A stretch of 64,000 nucleotides of DNA, taken from assembly GCA_947172415.1 (NCBI GenBank), contig OX359202.1, forward strand, positions 2,256,001-2,320,000, written 5' to 3'. The notes under the pieces are model-generated. The model saw only the letters and a program-made list of their open reading frames with translations. It did no database searches and was not told the DNA's origin. Shown piece after piece: positions 1 through 11,800 of this stretch (positions are counted from its first letter, which is position 1; each line of letters begins with the position of its first letter). Position numbers and translations under genes: made by a program. This DNA comes from Chondrosia reniformis (lineage: Eukaryota; Porifera; Demospongiae; Chondrillida; Chondrillidae).

Positions 1-1
1 T

Positions 2-448
2 CAACTGCGGTTACATCTGGATATACTGGCTTCTAACTTCCCAGACAACGACCGAGCTACTGCCACTGTAATGGACATCAAGGAGTATGTTTTGAAAATG
101 TCTCCGTCTGAGAGACAGCTAATAGTAGAAGTATGCAATTTACTGCAACTACTTTTAGTGATGCCTGCAACCAATGCTATTAGTGAAAGATCATTTAGTG
201 CCCTCAGGAGAGTGAAGAACTACCTGCGTAGCTCCATGACTCAGGAAAGGCTGAACCACCTGCTCCTCCTTCATACACACAAGCAGCTTACCGATTCAAT
301 TGACTTGATTGCAGTTGCAAATGAATTTGTTGCACTTTCAGAGCACAGACTGAGCTTATTTGGGAAGTTTAGTGATGCTGACATTTTACCAATTGGCTTT
401 TGTGGGAAATGCAAGGCATTGCTGAAGTGCACATCGTGTAACTGTTGA
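2..448 (+). CDS. hAT-family transposase, C-terminal part (5' end outside window)
   Basis: An open frame runs from the left edge to the stop at 446-448, so the start lies outside the window. Residues resembling ATNAISERSFSALRRVKNYL, followed by an R-L-N-HL-LLL-H segment, match the conserved C-terminal dimerisation region (hATC) of hAT transposases, as found in ZMYM-like and DUF4371-type hAT proteins. This region completes the RNase H-like catalytic fold. After it comes a short Cys-containing tail (CGKC, CTSC). There is no internal stop in the visible part, so it may be a recent copy, but the DDE core is not visible. It runs opposite to CLPTM1 and probably sits inside or beyond a CLPTM1 intron. 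Confidence 0.8.
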   Translation, partial: QLRLHLDILASNFPDNDRATATVMDIKEYVLKMSPSERQLIVEVCNLLQLLLVMPATNAISERSFSALRRVKNYLRSSMTQERLNHLLLLHTHKQLTDSIDLIAVANEFVALSEHRLSLFGKFSDADILPIGFCGKCKALLKCTSCNC

Positions 449-1593
449 TTGATGAACACATTATTTAAATGTACTGGTTATATAGGATGGTTTTGGCTTA
501 TTGTATTACAGCTACATTTCTGTACATGTGTATACATGCATGGGTGGTGGACGTGCCTCATCACTTGTTGCTATTTGTGTATCCACCCAGCTATGCATGT
601 GAATAGGCAGTGGTATGTTCAAATGGTGGCACAATAATGTTTGTAGGCGGAGTATGTGAGTCAAAAAATTATGGCCTGACCAATCCTAAAATGCTTCCTA
701 CGGCCCTGTATGTTACCAGATCACGATCGTCAGCACAACATGTTTGCGCTTCCCACGACCAGCAGGCAGTGGAGAAGCCTTGCACTTCATGGAAGACATG
801 CCCAGCAAAGTAAGAGAAGAGACTACAAGAAAAAAAGGCCTAAGGTCCTCTTATTTCGTGAGACTATAACACCTCTAGGCTATATAAAATCTCGAACCAC
901 GTGACCCGGATAACTGAGGTACCGGATATCCGAGGTCCGAGGTAGGACTGTACTTGGAATATACGTATGTATACAGGCTGTCAAATATAGAGACAATCAG
1001 TTATCTAACACTGGGAAAACATTGTGTGTGCATAAACCTGGAAGGCTGTAAATTGATTTCCTCTAACAATCTTTCTCCACTAACAAATAAATATATACAA
1101 TCCACACATCCATATCATGTAGGATATATAATGCATGTGTTAGACAAAGCTGTAAACACAAGGCTAGCTCAAGCTTTCAAAGTGAAACAAGCATACAAAC
1201 TTGGCCTTCCTAGAAAGCTACGTACATACACATACAGGTTCCCATCTTATCTGCATTCCTGAAACCACATATCAGTAAAGTTTAAGTTTCCACTGCTAAA
1301 ATAGCAAATCACAACCTTTCTACTCTCTCACAATCATTTCCTAATATATATGCAATAATTCTTTTAAACACCATACACCCATTCTACTACTAACAATAGA
1401 GCAAGTTGAAGGCAGGAAAGTTTACTCACTGTAAGCATCATAAACCAATTACAAAATTGCACCTTACACTTCATACAGGAATAGGCCACATTGATCTAAT
1501 CATCAGTCAACATATACAGGACACAAACAAACAACTATGCACAGTGTGCAGTGAATAGTGCATGACTGAATTGATCAGATAGCAAAGGCTAAC
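449..1593. other. No gene seen; CLPTM1 intron 2 and transposon flank
   Basis: AT-rich sequence with only short, unconvincing frames. It lies downstream of CLPTM1 exon 2 on the minus strand, so it is most likely intron containing the hAT element. I could not find the element's terminal inverted repeat because its left end is outside the window. Confidence 0.4.
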
Positions 1594-2043
1594 CTCTGGA
1601 ACCACTACTTCTATAGATTTAGTCCAAGTACTATCTTTTGAAGGTCCTTCATCCCAGCTTCCATAAGTAATACCTTCCAACTGCCATAACACTTCGTTAT
1701 CGCTGAATCTTGCCATGTCTTCCAACTGACTTATGTAGACCACAAGATCCTTGGAATAACAATAGTTTACAACGTTGTAAAGGACCACATCAATAAATAG
1801 GGTACAGAAATAGTAAAGAACATGACATGGAAAAGTTACCAGTTTATCGTTGAATCTGAAAAAGTTTTGACTGGGCTGTATCGGAGAACCACTGTCGTCA
1901 ACAGGCTGCTTCTGTCCTCCTCGAAAAAAACTCGTTATGAAGTAAAAGATGACCATTTGCATGAGAAACGACCGTACATACTGCCATCCTGACGTTCTCT
2001 GCTGATTTGGCTGTTGTGCTGGGGGACCTTGATTGTCCGCCAT
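1594..2043 (-). CDS. CLPTM1: CLPTM1 (cleft lip and palate transmembrane protein 1), first two exons
   Basis: Start codon at 2043-2041. Exon 1 is 1840-2043 and exon 2 is 1594-1749, joined across a 90-base GT-AG intron. Exon 1 encodes a Pro/Gln-rich cytosolic N-terminus and a first membrane segment (SFLMQMVIFYFITSFFRGG), then a NFFRFNDKL stretch. Exon 2 continues with LVVYISQLEDMARFSDN and an ITYGSWDEG segment, matching the lumenal start of CLPTM1, an ER multipass protein with roles in receptor trafficking and lipid scrambling. The exon 2 donor is GAG|GTTAGC. The intron contains no in-frame stop, so a simple open frame wrongly runs through it. The remaining roughly three quarters of the protein should lie off the left edge. 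Confidence 0.85.
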
Positions 2044-2323
2044 TTTACACACGTGTAGACTATATAGTCGGTATACTTGTGTAGACTAACAGAACAGTGA
2101 TTCATTAATCAATTTTTGACACTAGAGATGGGCTAAAAGATTAGTGATCAATCATGTAATGGTTCGCCAGGACCCTTCCTAGAAAGAGTCGTACACTTCG
2201 TTGATTACGTATACGGTTTTCTTGCACTAAACATGGCGTTAATTGTTACATTTTAAAGGTTCATACACAGAGTATTGTTTAGAACAAAATGAACATAGAC
2301 TACTTAAAGTATTTGAGAGGACT

Positions 2324-5098
2324 TCAGCTTCTAAGTTCCTCTGAATAAAATCTGAGTTCTAAGTTGTCCAAACCATCAGCAAAATGTCCAAAATAGCCGA
2401 AGAACACAAAGCCAGGTAACCCAATCAGCAAAATGGGCAAGTATACATACATGGCTATAACAGCACCTATGATCACAAACAAACTGAAAACAGCTAATGC
2501 CATCAGCAGTCCATTGTAGCCAAAATACTGAAATGAATCCTGACACTCGACTGCAGAAATACAAGCATCACTCTTAACAATGGTTGATCCAATTTCCACA
2601 TTAAAGTATCCATGTTTATAAAAGTATGCCAGTCTATTTTCCTTAATTTGCCATCTTTCCTGACACCACTTTGCCAAGCCATTCTCAGTCTGAGGTAGAT
2701 CTTCAATAGCAAAATGGTCAATGTAGAAAAAAACTTCTGTTGGAATAATACCATGATAAAAGTCATATTCTGTGTAGGGTACAGAATCTGGATATGCAAC
2801 TGTTATGTCATAAATGGAATTCAGTCCCTGCTCTTTAAGGATGGAGATACTGTATGTCAATCCCTTTGTCCTAGGATGCAAGGCATATTTATATATTGGT
2901 AAACCATTTTTCTTAGCATATGCATCACTTTTCATCTTGGAATCCTCATATAGAGTGGTACCTTCAGGGAATATTAGCAGCTGAACATTCAAGTCTAGAA
3001 TGTTATAAAAATGCAGTTTGTTGGACAATTCATTTTGATCTTTTTGCCAATATCGACACAGGAATATGTGCATTGCTAATTGACACAACCACCCTGCAAC
3101 AAATGCAAAAACAGCTAATCAAAACACATAGAATGTCAAAAATAAGTACCCGCTTATCACACAAAGACTTTTGCACTAGAGTGCAGTTAACTCGACACTT
3201 TTTATTCATGACAGGTTGTATAGTACACATGACTAAACATTGACAGCTTATATAAAATTGAGTATGCTCTCTTGCATACATGTAATGTATATATATATAT
3301 ATCATGACTCTACACATTACCACTAGATTAATGACAAATGGAATGAAATATGTAAGCAAATTTTAGGTACACTTACAAGTGGGACTGGTACACTTACAAG
3401 TGGGACTGGTACACTTACAAGTTGGACTGGTACACTTACAAGTGGGACTGGTACACTTATAAGTGGGACTGGTACACTTACAAGTGGGACTGGTACACTT
3501 ACAAGCAGATCTGCCAAGTCTCACGCATCTGGCGTGAGACACACGCATTTGACTGTCATGTCACGCTCACACGCATATCTGTGCCAGATCTCACGCCTTT
3601 TCCTGATTCTCACTCACTGTCACACTCACTCTAGTCTCCCCAGCAGGCAGATCAGCCATACAGGCTGATGGGGCTATTCCTTGGCTGTGGAGTATATATC
3701 TTTAAATTGTTGTCGATGATCTATCCGTATCCCATTTATTACGACTTATAGACTCATGATCTAGCAGTAATCCGTAAGTGCAGCGGCGCTTTCTCCTCCA
3801 TTTTTAATTGATGACGTAATGTATGGTATTAGCCATCTAATGTTAACAGTAAGGATATTGAGGGAAATGTACGCGAGCGTAGCGAGCGAAATTTTTTTTG
3901 AAATCTCACGCATTTTTGGGGCAGTCTCACTCATTTCTTGAGAAAGTCTCACGCATGCTCTAAGCCTAGCCTTGGCAGGTCTGTACAAGTGGGACTGGTA
4001 CACTTACAAGTTGGACTGGTACACTTACAAGTTGGACTGGTACACTTACAAGTGGGACTGGTACACTTACAAGTTGGACTGGTACACTTACAAGTGGGAC
4101 TGGTACACTTACAAGTTGGACTGGTACACTTACAAGTGGGACTGGTACACTTACAAGTGGGACTGGTACACTTACAAGTTGGACTGGTACACTTACAAGT
4201 GGGACTGGTACACTTACAAGTGGGACTGGTACACTTACAAGTGGGACGAGAACACTTATAAGTGTATCTAAAATTTGCTTACATGTTTGACCCGTTTGGC
4301 ACCCCAGTAGATTAATAATATTCTATAGCTAAAGATTCCCCTAGTTACACACACACAGGCTTTCTTATAATGCTTATACCTAAAATTGGTATCTTTTTAA
4401 TAGGCTTCTTCATAATCACTTTTAAGTGATCAAGACTCCCTTTCCTGGCCATCACACTCCAAAGGAAGAACCAGTCCAGGTGACATCTGTGGTTCATTAT
4501 CATGATGCACCTTGGATCAAACTTTCCTTTATAACCAAACACTCTGTGACGTATCCCAAAAAGAAGTTCTGTAAAAGAATATCCGACATATATGTATAGC
4601 ATAATTAATTTACCACACCTCGCCTAGTTAATTTCTATCAATTTACCACATGTCAGTGTCTCATGAACTTACCCGAAAGATACTGTTAAGAAAACATTAT
4701 TAGGAATACCGTAAACCAAAGCCGGAGATAGGTGGATGTTTGTAAAAGGGAAATAGAAATAGAAAGATAATAAACAATTACAGCCATTCATAGCACTTAA
4801 ATTAATATTACTATTATTATTATTAAAGATTGCCCCTTCAGCATGATGCTGGTATTAGTGGGGGACCTAAATGAAGTAAAAGAATACTTACCGCTGTTAA
4901 AACCAGCCAAAGACTGAATATCCATTGATTCAATCGCCTGTACCATCTTCTAGTCACCTTGAACAATAGCAAGCAGGGAACAAACGTGAGAAACAAATAG
5001 AAAAGTGGAGATAAGCACAATAGAGGCAGAGATACTAGCATTAGTAGGACACCAAAGCGACATTTTAGAGTACGCTGAACCGCATTAGGTCCATTCAT
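2324..5098 (-). CDS. Lysocardiolipin acyltransferase-like gene A (LCLAT1/AGPAT family)
   Basis: Three exons: 4888-5098, 4380-4568 and 2324-3093, together 389 residues, with both introns in phase 1. The first intron uses the donor just after GCGGTAA; the stronger-looking GTAAGT two codons earlier would break the frame. Exon 1 supplies N-terminal membrane segments. The acyltransferase motifs are NHRCHLD (HX4D, about residues 97-102), the Gly-Trp junction typical of LCLAT1 (134-135), FPEGT (175-179) and HPRTKG. Two C-terminal hydrophobic segments end the protein. Family members acylate lysocardiolipin and other lysophospholipids in ER and mitochondria-associated membranes. All motif residues are present, so it is probably active. 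Exon 2 is nearly identical to that of gene B. Intron 2 holds a minisatellite element. Substrate is not predictable from sequence. Confidence 0.88.
3367..3506. repeat. 21-base minisatellite, left array (about 7 copies)
   Basis: Tandem unit GTACACTTACAAGTGGGACTG repeated about seven times with single-base variants (G/T after AAGT, C/T in TTACAAG). The period is a multiple of three, so it produces spurious open frames on both strands. Confidence 0.95.
3985..4265. repeat. 21-base minisatellite, right array (about 13 copies)
   Basis: Same unit and same orientation as the left array, with alternating AAGTGGG and AAGTTGG variants. The last unit grades into the right terminal inverted repeat, suggesting that the array grew out of the subterminal sequence. 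Confidence 0.95.
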
Positions 5099-6754
5099 GC
5101 CTTCATATCACCCGTAAAATGAAGTCTTCTAAAGTATTTTTCGGATATAACGTAGCGCTGGTTGAACTGTGACGTAAGTTATACGTTGTTATATAATCAT
5201 GTGAACAGGTAGACCGCCACTATCTAAACTAGAAATATTAAGTGAAGATGTAGGGATGGCACAAAAAGTACAGAAACAAGAAAGGGATGTTACACAGTGA
5301 AGCATTAGCTTATGCATGAATCCTACAACACCCTTGCTCGTAGGATTCATTAATAGAGTAAGTGATCGATCATGGGACACCATCAAACGTCGGACGCTTT
5401 ATTAGACAAACGAAGGACTCACCAGCGGCGATTGTGACAAGCACACTTCCATAGACAAGAAATCAGGCTTTAATTCCTCCGTGTATACGCATGGCAGCCA
5501 AGAAAGTAGGCTGGCCGAAAATATCGATGATCGGACACTTTTTGGACGGCGGACTTGCTCTTTTCAAGACGTTTTGAAACAAATGAACAGTCGTATACGA
5601 TTAATTCATAGTTGTGAGACTAAGTAGAGTCCTTTATAGCCACCAGAAACGTCTACAACTAATCGATATATAATTTAGTCGCCATTTAACTAATTAGCGG
5701 CCATTTCTATTTCGGGTAGCTGAAATAAAGATGGCCGCTGTACTTTCCACTCACTCTTCGCCATATGCATTTAAATCAAGCTATAAATCCTTCCCAAGCC
5801 CCAAGCACATGCATATGCATATATATCTGCATGGATCTAATTTCGTCTGTATACTTTTTTGCAATTGTACAGGGTAAATTCACCAGACTCAGCAAGGTCA
5901 AACTAACAAATGTATACAACTAACAAATACATACAAACTCTGTATGTATATATAATACAGTGCACTCTCAGAGTACGGGAGTACTCTATAGGAATGGCCG
6001 AAAAAAAGATGGCCGCCTTATCTAATGTATTACCAATTAACACCTCATAAATCGACAATGAAGCGATTTTCGGTTATACTCGGTTATTTGCAGCCATTCA
6101 TGTACTCTTTTCTAAATGCCAAAACGTCTTTCAATGCTCTACAGTGTTCAAAAAGCGGTTAACCAGGAATAGGCCCATTCCTGAAATTCTTTTTTTCCTC
6201 TTTTGTCAAATGGACTAGCGCTAATATGCGAACTTATGCGGGCATGTACAAGTTATAAATCGTTATAAATGTGTCCGAACTAGGGAATAGACAGCCCTAA
6301 GTCCGAATGCGCTCTACGTGAAACAGGTTAATTATGAAAAGCGAAAATTGTGGTCTTCTCGGCCGCCATTTTTAAATAAGATATGCATGGTTTTTGGCAC
6401 ATTTTTCTTGTCTGAGAGATTTTCGCCAAGAAAACTTTCAAATCAATTTAAAACAAGTAATATTAAGAAGGAAAAGGGGGAATACAAGTAAATAAAAAAC
6501 ATTTACAAAAATGATGTTGGAAGTAGCTATAGGAATGGCAGTGTTCACTAATACATCTGCACAACGTATCCAAACAAGACACTGATTATATGATAAGGCT
6601 AATCGTACAGAAGTTGCATATATATACTGAAATTTTAGTAACTTAAACATATACTTCTGTGTTTGGGCGCATCATTCCTACTTCAGGTTAGTGCTACCGC
6701 AGGTGAAGTGGAACCATCTCATGCACACATTTTCCACATTGGATCATATCAGTC
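5099..6754. other. Upstream of gene A; no gene seen
   Basis: The promoter of gene A should lie just above 5098, but no clear TATA box or initiator can be assigned. The stretch contains several copies of a GATGGCCGC word in both orientations (about 5696-5740, 6007-6020, 6358-6372) and short low-quality frames only. It is probably old transposon sequence. Confidence 0.35.
5696..5739. repeat. Short inverted repeat around GGCCAT
   Basis: Arms of 18 bases starting AGCGGCCAT pair with two mismatches across an 8-base loop. Probably an end or internal hairpin of a small degenerate element. Confidence 0.6.
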
Positions 6755-7462
6755 TCATAAGTATATATCTGGTATGAAACAGTAGCAGTAGACTTTATAA
6801 GAAATAACCCTTGTACTCTTTGGGCGTATGATGATTTTTGCTAACTTCTTGGTGGGAAATGATCTCAACGCCCCTTGCATAAAACATTGATGTAGATGTT
6901 TTCTCATTTTCTTTCGTTCAAAAGTTGTTTTTCCTGGCCTGCTCTGGCTAAACGCAATTGCAAAAGCAATGATGAATATAGTCCACAATCCACTATACCA
7001 TCTTGCTGTTGGGATGGCATGAATCGTATCCTTAAATTTCCCATTTGAGAATACTTTTTATATAAACAGGCAGCTTGTAGGACAATAAGGACACCAACAT
7101 CCTTTGAAGCAAGAAGGCTATCGAACAACTGCACCTCACAAGAAGCTTGACTCTCCTTGTGTTGCCACACAGACCCAATGTTCATAGTCACCTGACAAGA
7201 TAAAAAGCTTATATATAAACAAATCATTATAAATACAATTTAGTATGTATGAAAAAATTAATATTTGAAGACTGCATATCTGCACTGACATTTTCTTTTC
7301 ACCAACTGGTTGAAATGACAAAAATTTGCCCTTAAATGTATCCTGCAGTGATTCTATATGGGGATATTGCATTTTGAATAGCATCTGTGAAGCAATAATA
7401 ATGTTTTCGGGCAATTCTTTTTCCGATAGGAGAGCCTGCTCATCTGATTTAAATAAGTACAT
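6755..7462 (-). pseudogene. Ulp1/SENP-like cysteine protease of a mobile-element type, frameshifted
   Basis: Three minus-strand frames must be combined to follow the homology. The first (from 7462) has the LSEKELPENIIIASQ lead-in and, after a probable short intron, the catalytic HWV. The second gives the LFDS aspartate and the QQQDGIVDCG block with the catalytic cysteine. The third continues with an alternating hydrophobic helix and KMRKHLHQCFMQG. The order His-Asp-Gln-Cys is that of C48 (Ulp1) proteases, and this subtype is common in transposon-derived genes of cnidarians and sponges. Frameshifts lie near 7130-7160 and around 6970-6990, so it is not functional as it stands. A related N-terminal fragment lies at 53643. 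Confidence 0.7.
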
Positions 7463-8826
7463 TTCTTTTAACCACTATACATATTCTTAAAACTTTCAGG
7501 AGTGGTAGAATTTCAATAACTTTTGGCCTGTGATGATCAGGTGTATGTCTATATATTTTTAAATTACAAGTTGAATATAACCTGAATGTTATATTATGCT
7601 ATATGCATGTCTAAATATAATTTATACACTCCACCTTAGGCTTTTTGGCATTTATGCAGCATGCAGGATATTGCACGATATAACTGCATGTGCTATTGCA
7701 TTGCATATAAAACTACAATGCAAGGCCAAATTGTCTATTATTGTAGTTATACAACGGTTATAAAATATATATGTCTTGCTGTGGTTGTCCCAGCAACAGG
7801 GTGTAACTTATTAATGAATGGAAGGATATGAATGCATGCATGAAAATTTAATTTTACTATATTAACCTTTTTGCAACTTGTTGGGTGCCAGTGCTTGGTG
7901 GAGGTAAGTGCCATAGGATGTTGCTACTGGACCAGGTCTTTCAATAATGACTGCAGACATTGGTCTAGTTTCTTTAGTAGATACACACTGATGAGCATGA
8001 GGAAGATGTTTGGCCACAGGTGTAGATTTCTCTGTTGTTTTATCAGTTAAATCAGTTGCTGATCTTTTGGTTGAGTTGGTTGAACTATAGGCTTTTTCAA
8101 AGAATAGGGGCATAGCATGTAGGAAAATGGTATATTAGATTTTTCATACAGTAATGTAATCGTATACATAATTTCAATTATCTGCTTTAGCTGCGTGTGC
8201 CTGTAATCATTAATACTGCAATATTCACCAACAGGGCTGAGAGCCATCAACTATACACACATGCCTATATACCACAGAGGTATGCAAGAGTTAATCATGT
8301 GTCCAACAGCCTTTACCAAATCAGACCTACCCGCTTTGTAAAATGTGGGTCTGTATGTGTCACCTGTTAATTTATAATGCTCCAGATCATTGTCAATGTT
8401 ACATCATCTTGAATAAGAGAGAAACACCACTAATTAGTGAATGAAGACTAATTATTAGTTAACCAGCTCTCCTAGCTGGGTTCAATTATTCATCAATGTA
8501 GGACCAGCTTGATCTATACTAGGGGAAATCGGGACACCCCTCTTTTATTAACTGAGAAACTCTTTTTATTTTCTATTTTATCATTCTTACTTAATAGAGT
8601 GTGCGAAGTTACAGATTCATCAACCCTTTCCTGAGAGAATTGTTGCAAAAGTGTAATTAACTTCTACTGCAAATTCTAATTTTCCTTAAAGGATTTTTTG
8701 AAATAAGAACTACAAAACACATGTTCTACTAGCATCATTATAGTTTCAGTAAGTACACTCTAGAGAGGTAAATGGCCTACTTAGTACACACACAAAGAAC
8801 TACATATAATTAACGGGAAATGGGGA
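7463..8826. other. Intergenic; one weak minus-strand frame at 7862-8113
   Basis: The 83-codon minus-strand frame at 7862-8113 is Thr/Ser/Lys-rich and matches nothing I know; it could be an upstream, low-complexity part of the neighbouring Ulp1-like relic. The remainder is AT-rich without coding signal and includes the 3' flank of gene B. Confidence 0.35.
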
Positions 8827-11800
8827 CTAGGAGGTTTTAGCTTGCTTAATCTGCTCTGCAACTAATTGTAATTCCAACTGGTCTAGGCCACTGCCAATCT
8901 GTCCATGATACATCCAGTGAGCTATACATGGGATAAAGATGGCGATCATAGCGAAAAAATAGTGATATGAGAGAAATATCAAAATGCTGTTCAACGAGGC
9001 AAAGAGCAAGACAGCCGAGAGTAGCCCATGGAAGGTAAAAAAGGGAATATTGCCAAGAGTACACAGTTCACCACTGTTCAGCAAAACAGAATTTCCAGTC
9101 CATCCATTGGACATATCCTTTCTATGTGATCCATTGGTCATGCCATTGCCATTGGAATGCAGAAAAGACTCTTCTTGAAAAGTTCTATGTTGGTAAAAGT
9201 ATCGGAGTCTTTCTTCTTTGATCCTCCATCTCTCCTGGCACCATTCAGCCAAACCAATCTCAGTCTTAGGTAGGTCATTAATATTAAATCTTTCTATATA
9301 ATAATTCACTTCCCTAGGTATCACTCCATTGTAAAAATCCACCTCTGTTTTAGGCAAGGCATCAGGATAGGCAATTGTAATATCAAAAATGGAATCAAGG
9401 CCAGCCTTCTTCAGAATAGCCGCACTGTGTGTAAATCCCTTAGTTTTAGGCTGGAGGACATAGTCATACTTTTGTAAATTGTTCTTCTCTGCAAATTGAT
9501 CACTTTTTGACTTTGATCGGAAATTTAGGTCTCCGCCATCTGGAAATGTCAATAACTGAATAGGACACTTCAACAAATTCATATAGTGTAGCTTATTCGA
9601 AATTTCCTCTTTATCCTGTTCCCAGTTTCGGTGCAGGAAAATATGCATAAAACACTGCATAGCCCAACCTACAATGACACCAAAAATAGATAACGTGTAA
9701 AGGGTAGCTATTAATAATAAAAGTAAGTACAAACTACAAAGGACATGTCAAAATTATACATTGTGGAAGTCAATGTATGTGTATCAGTACTTGTTTTCTA
9801 GATAGGTTGACACTATCATAGTCTCTTCTTCATCGATAAAATGAGATAATTTTCCACAAGTTGTTTTCATATTGCAAGGCAGTAGAATTAATCAGGACTG
9901 ATGTAATAGCAGCATTAGTAATTGACAGAACACACTTATAAACGAAGTAGAAATAAGGAGGTAAGAATGATCATTCAATGGTTAATCAGGCACATACAAA
10001 GGAGAAATCTTCTCTAAGTTAGGTCTAATTTGAACTTTCAAAGACATCAAACGTTATGAAAAATTCCTTGCATTTTAAAGCGCTCAAGTTTCAGCTGATT
10101 TAAAAAAGTACAAAGAGTACCTCCTAAAAGCTGATCAATCAAGATAGTTATACTGGTGCATTTAGATTATACTGTATATCTTCAAAGTCTCATGACTGAA
10201 GTACCGTGCTTGTAGTCTCGCTGATCGCTTTCCCACAGGGTATGTTTTGAACAATAATATTGGTGAACCCTATGATTTTGGTCCTACTAAACAGCACCAT
10301 ATAATGTACTCTGGGACACACTCATTCCTAAATAATGCTAATGTTTAAAATATGGTTTTTATTGCTTTAAATTTCTTTTATATATAAAGACATATTTAAG
10401 TAATTAATCTTGTTGCAATAGCTACTGGTCTCCAATCTTTACTGTGTATTAGTATAAATACATTGAATACAACCGCCATGTTTTTTAGGGCCATCCCTAC
10501 TTATAGAGAGTACTACCATACTCTCTGATGAAGAATAAGCTACCCAACTACGTAACTGTGTCCCACCACATTCCCAGAAGAGATAACTTTACCAAAGAAA
10601 GGAATTCTCTTGATAGGTGTCTTCATCATGGCTTTCCAACTAGTCAGATCACCTTTCCTGGCCATCACACTCCAAAGAAAGAACCAGTCCAGGTGACATC
10701 TGTGGTTCATTATCATGATGCACCTTGGATCAAACTTTCCTTTATAACCAAACACTCTGTGACGTATCCCAAAAAGAAGTTCTGTAAAGAAATACATTAC
10801 CAACAGGTATTGAGAGATACAAACAGTTACAGTACGTATGTACAAGCTTAACTGATAAGAAATCAGCAGCTAAATCAACAAGCTTTAAACACAAGCTTGT
10901 ATGACTTCACATTAGATAATAGTTTTGTTCAATGATCAGCAAATACCTTATCTATCTATCTACACAATTTAATTTTCTCCAAATATGGTTTGTAACTAAA
11001 TATAGATTTGACTTACCTGTTAAAATCTGGTCACATGTTTGACATAAAAGGAAGAACAGAAATATTGGTATTAAAACATACATAGGTATGGTAATATTGT
11101 AAATTAGATCATTTAAAGACTACCCACAAATTCATACCTAAATAGTAAGTGGTCATGCACGTTTAGACTAAGAACTGTAAGTCTTTATCATCAGGCTAAT
11201 ATGTGTTTAAGAGTTATGTCTACATGTCGGTACATAGAATAAGGTCTGCTATAACTACTAGCAGGGTGCCTGCATGTCAGCAGAACTAAGTATGTTAATG
11301 TACTTTGGTAGCACTAGCATAACCAGGGGGAGTGATTCAGGTAGTCAAAAGTCTTAGCTAAGGCCTTTTTAAAGTTAACAACATTCACAACCTATAATTT
11401 TAAAATTTCATAAACAATCTCAATCATCTCTCAATAGTTTGGATTGACTTGGTAACTAGTCCAAAGTTAAACAATCCACATGCAAAATCACAGCATACAC
11501 ACCTCCTAAAGGGCCACATCTAGAAAAGATTTTATTTTTGAGCACTACCTAACTAAAAATCTTGCCATCTTGCCAAATTATCCCACTGGATAAAATTCAA
11601 TGGTTTGTTATTAAAGTGAAAATAACAGTGAAATCAAAGTATTCACACTTCAGGGATGAGTGCTCACTAAGGTTTCATAACACCGCAACACCACATATAA
11701 AAAATAACTATTGTAGGAGCTTTAATGTCAGTGCTTTTACTTTCACAAAGTATTTGCCAAGATTCCTATATATAAACGCAAATTGGGACAATAAAATTAC

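Larger units (their letters stand above)
3350..4284. mobile_element. TIR-bounded element carrying two minisatellite arrays, in intron 2 of gene A
   Basis: The ends are inverted copies of about 30 bases (TGTAAGCAAATTTTAG then TACACTTA on the left, its reverse complement on the right, two mismatches). Just inside each end lies an array of a 21-base repeat. The core between arrays is rich in TCTCACGCAT-like words and has no coding capacity. I see no clear target duplication. It is probably a non-autonomous DNA element. Confidence 0.65.

Noticed and set aside
954-1262. 102-codon plus-strand frame
   Set aside because: No motif, AT-rich random-looking composition, inside the probable CLPTM1 intron.
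3323-3634. Open frames encoding WDWYTYK or SVPVPL repeats on both strands (also 3938-4271)
   Set aside because: They are translations of a 21-base minisatellite whose period is a multiple of three; no start context, no conservation, both strands open.
3367-4265. Possible CRISPR array because of regular repeats
   Set aside because: Repeats are directly adjacent without unique spacers, in a eukaryotic intron; it is a minisatellite.
4886-4891. GTAAGT as the intron 1 donor of gene A
   Set aside because: It would be phase 0, whereas exon 2 must be entered in phase 1; the donor four bases downstream fits all four paralogs.
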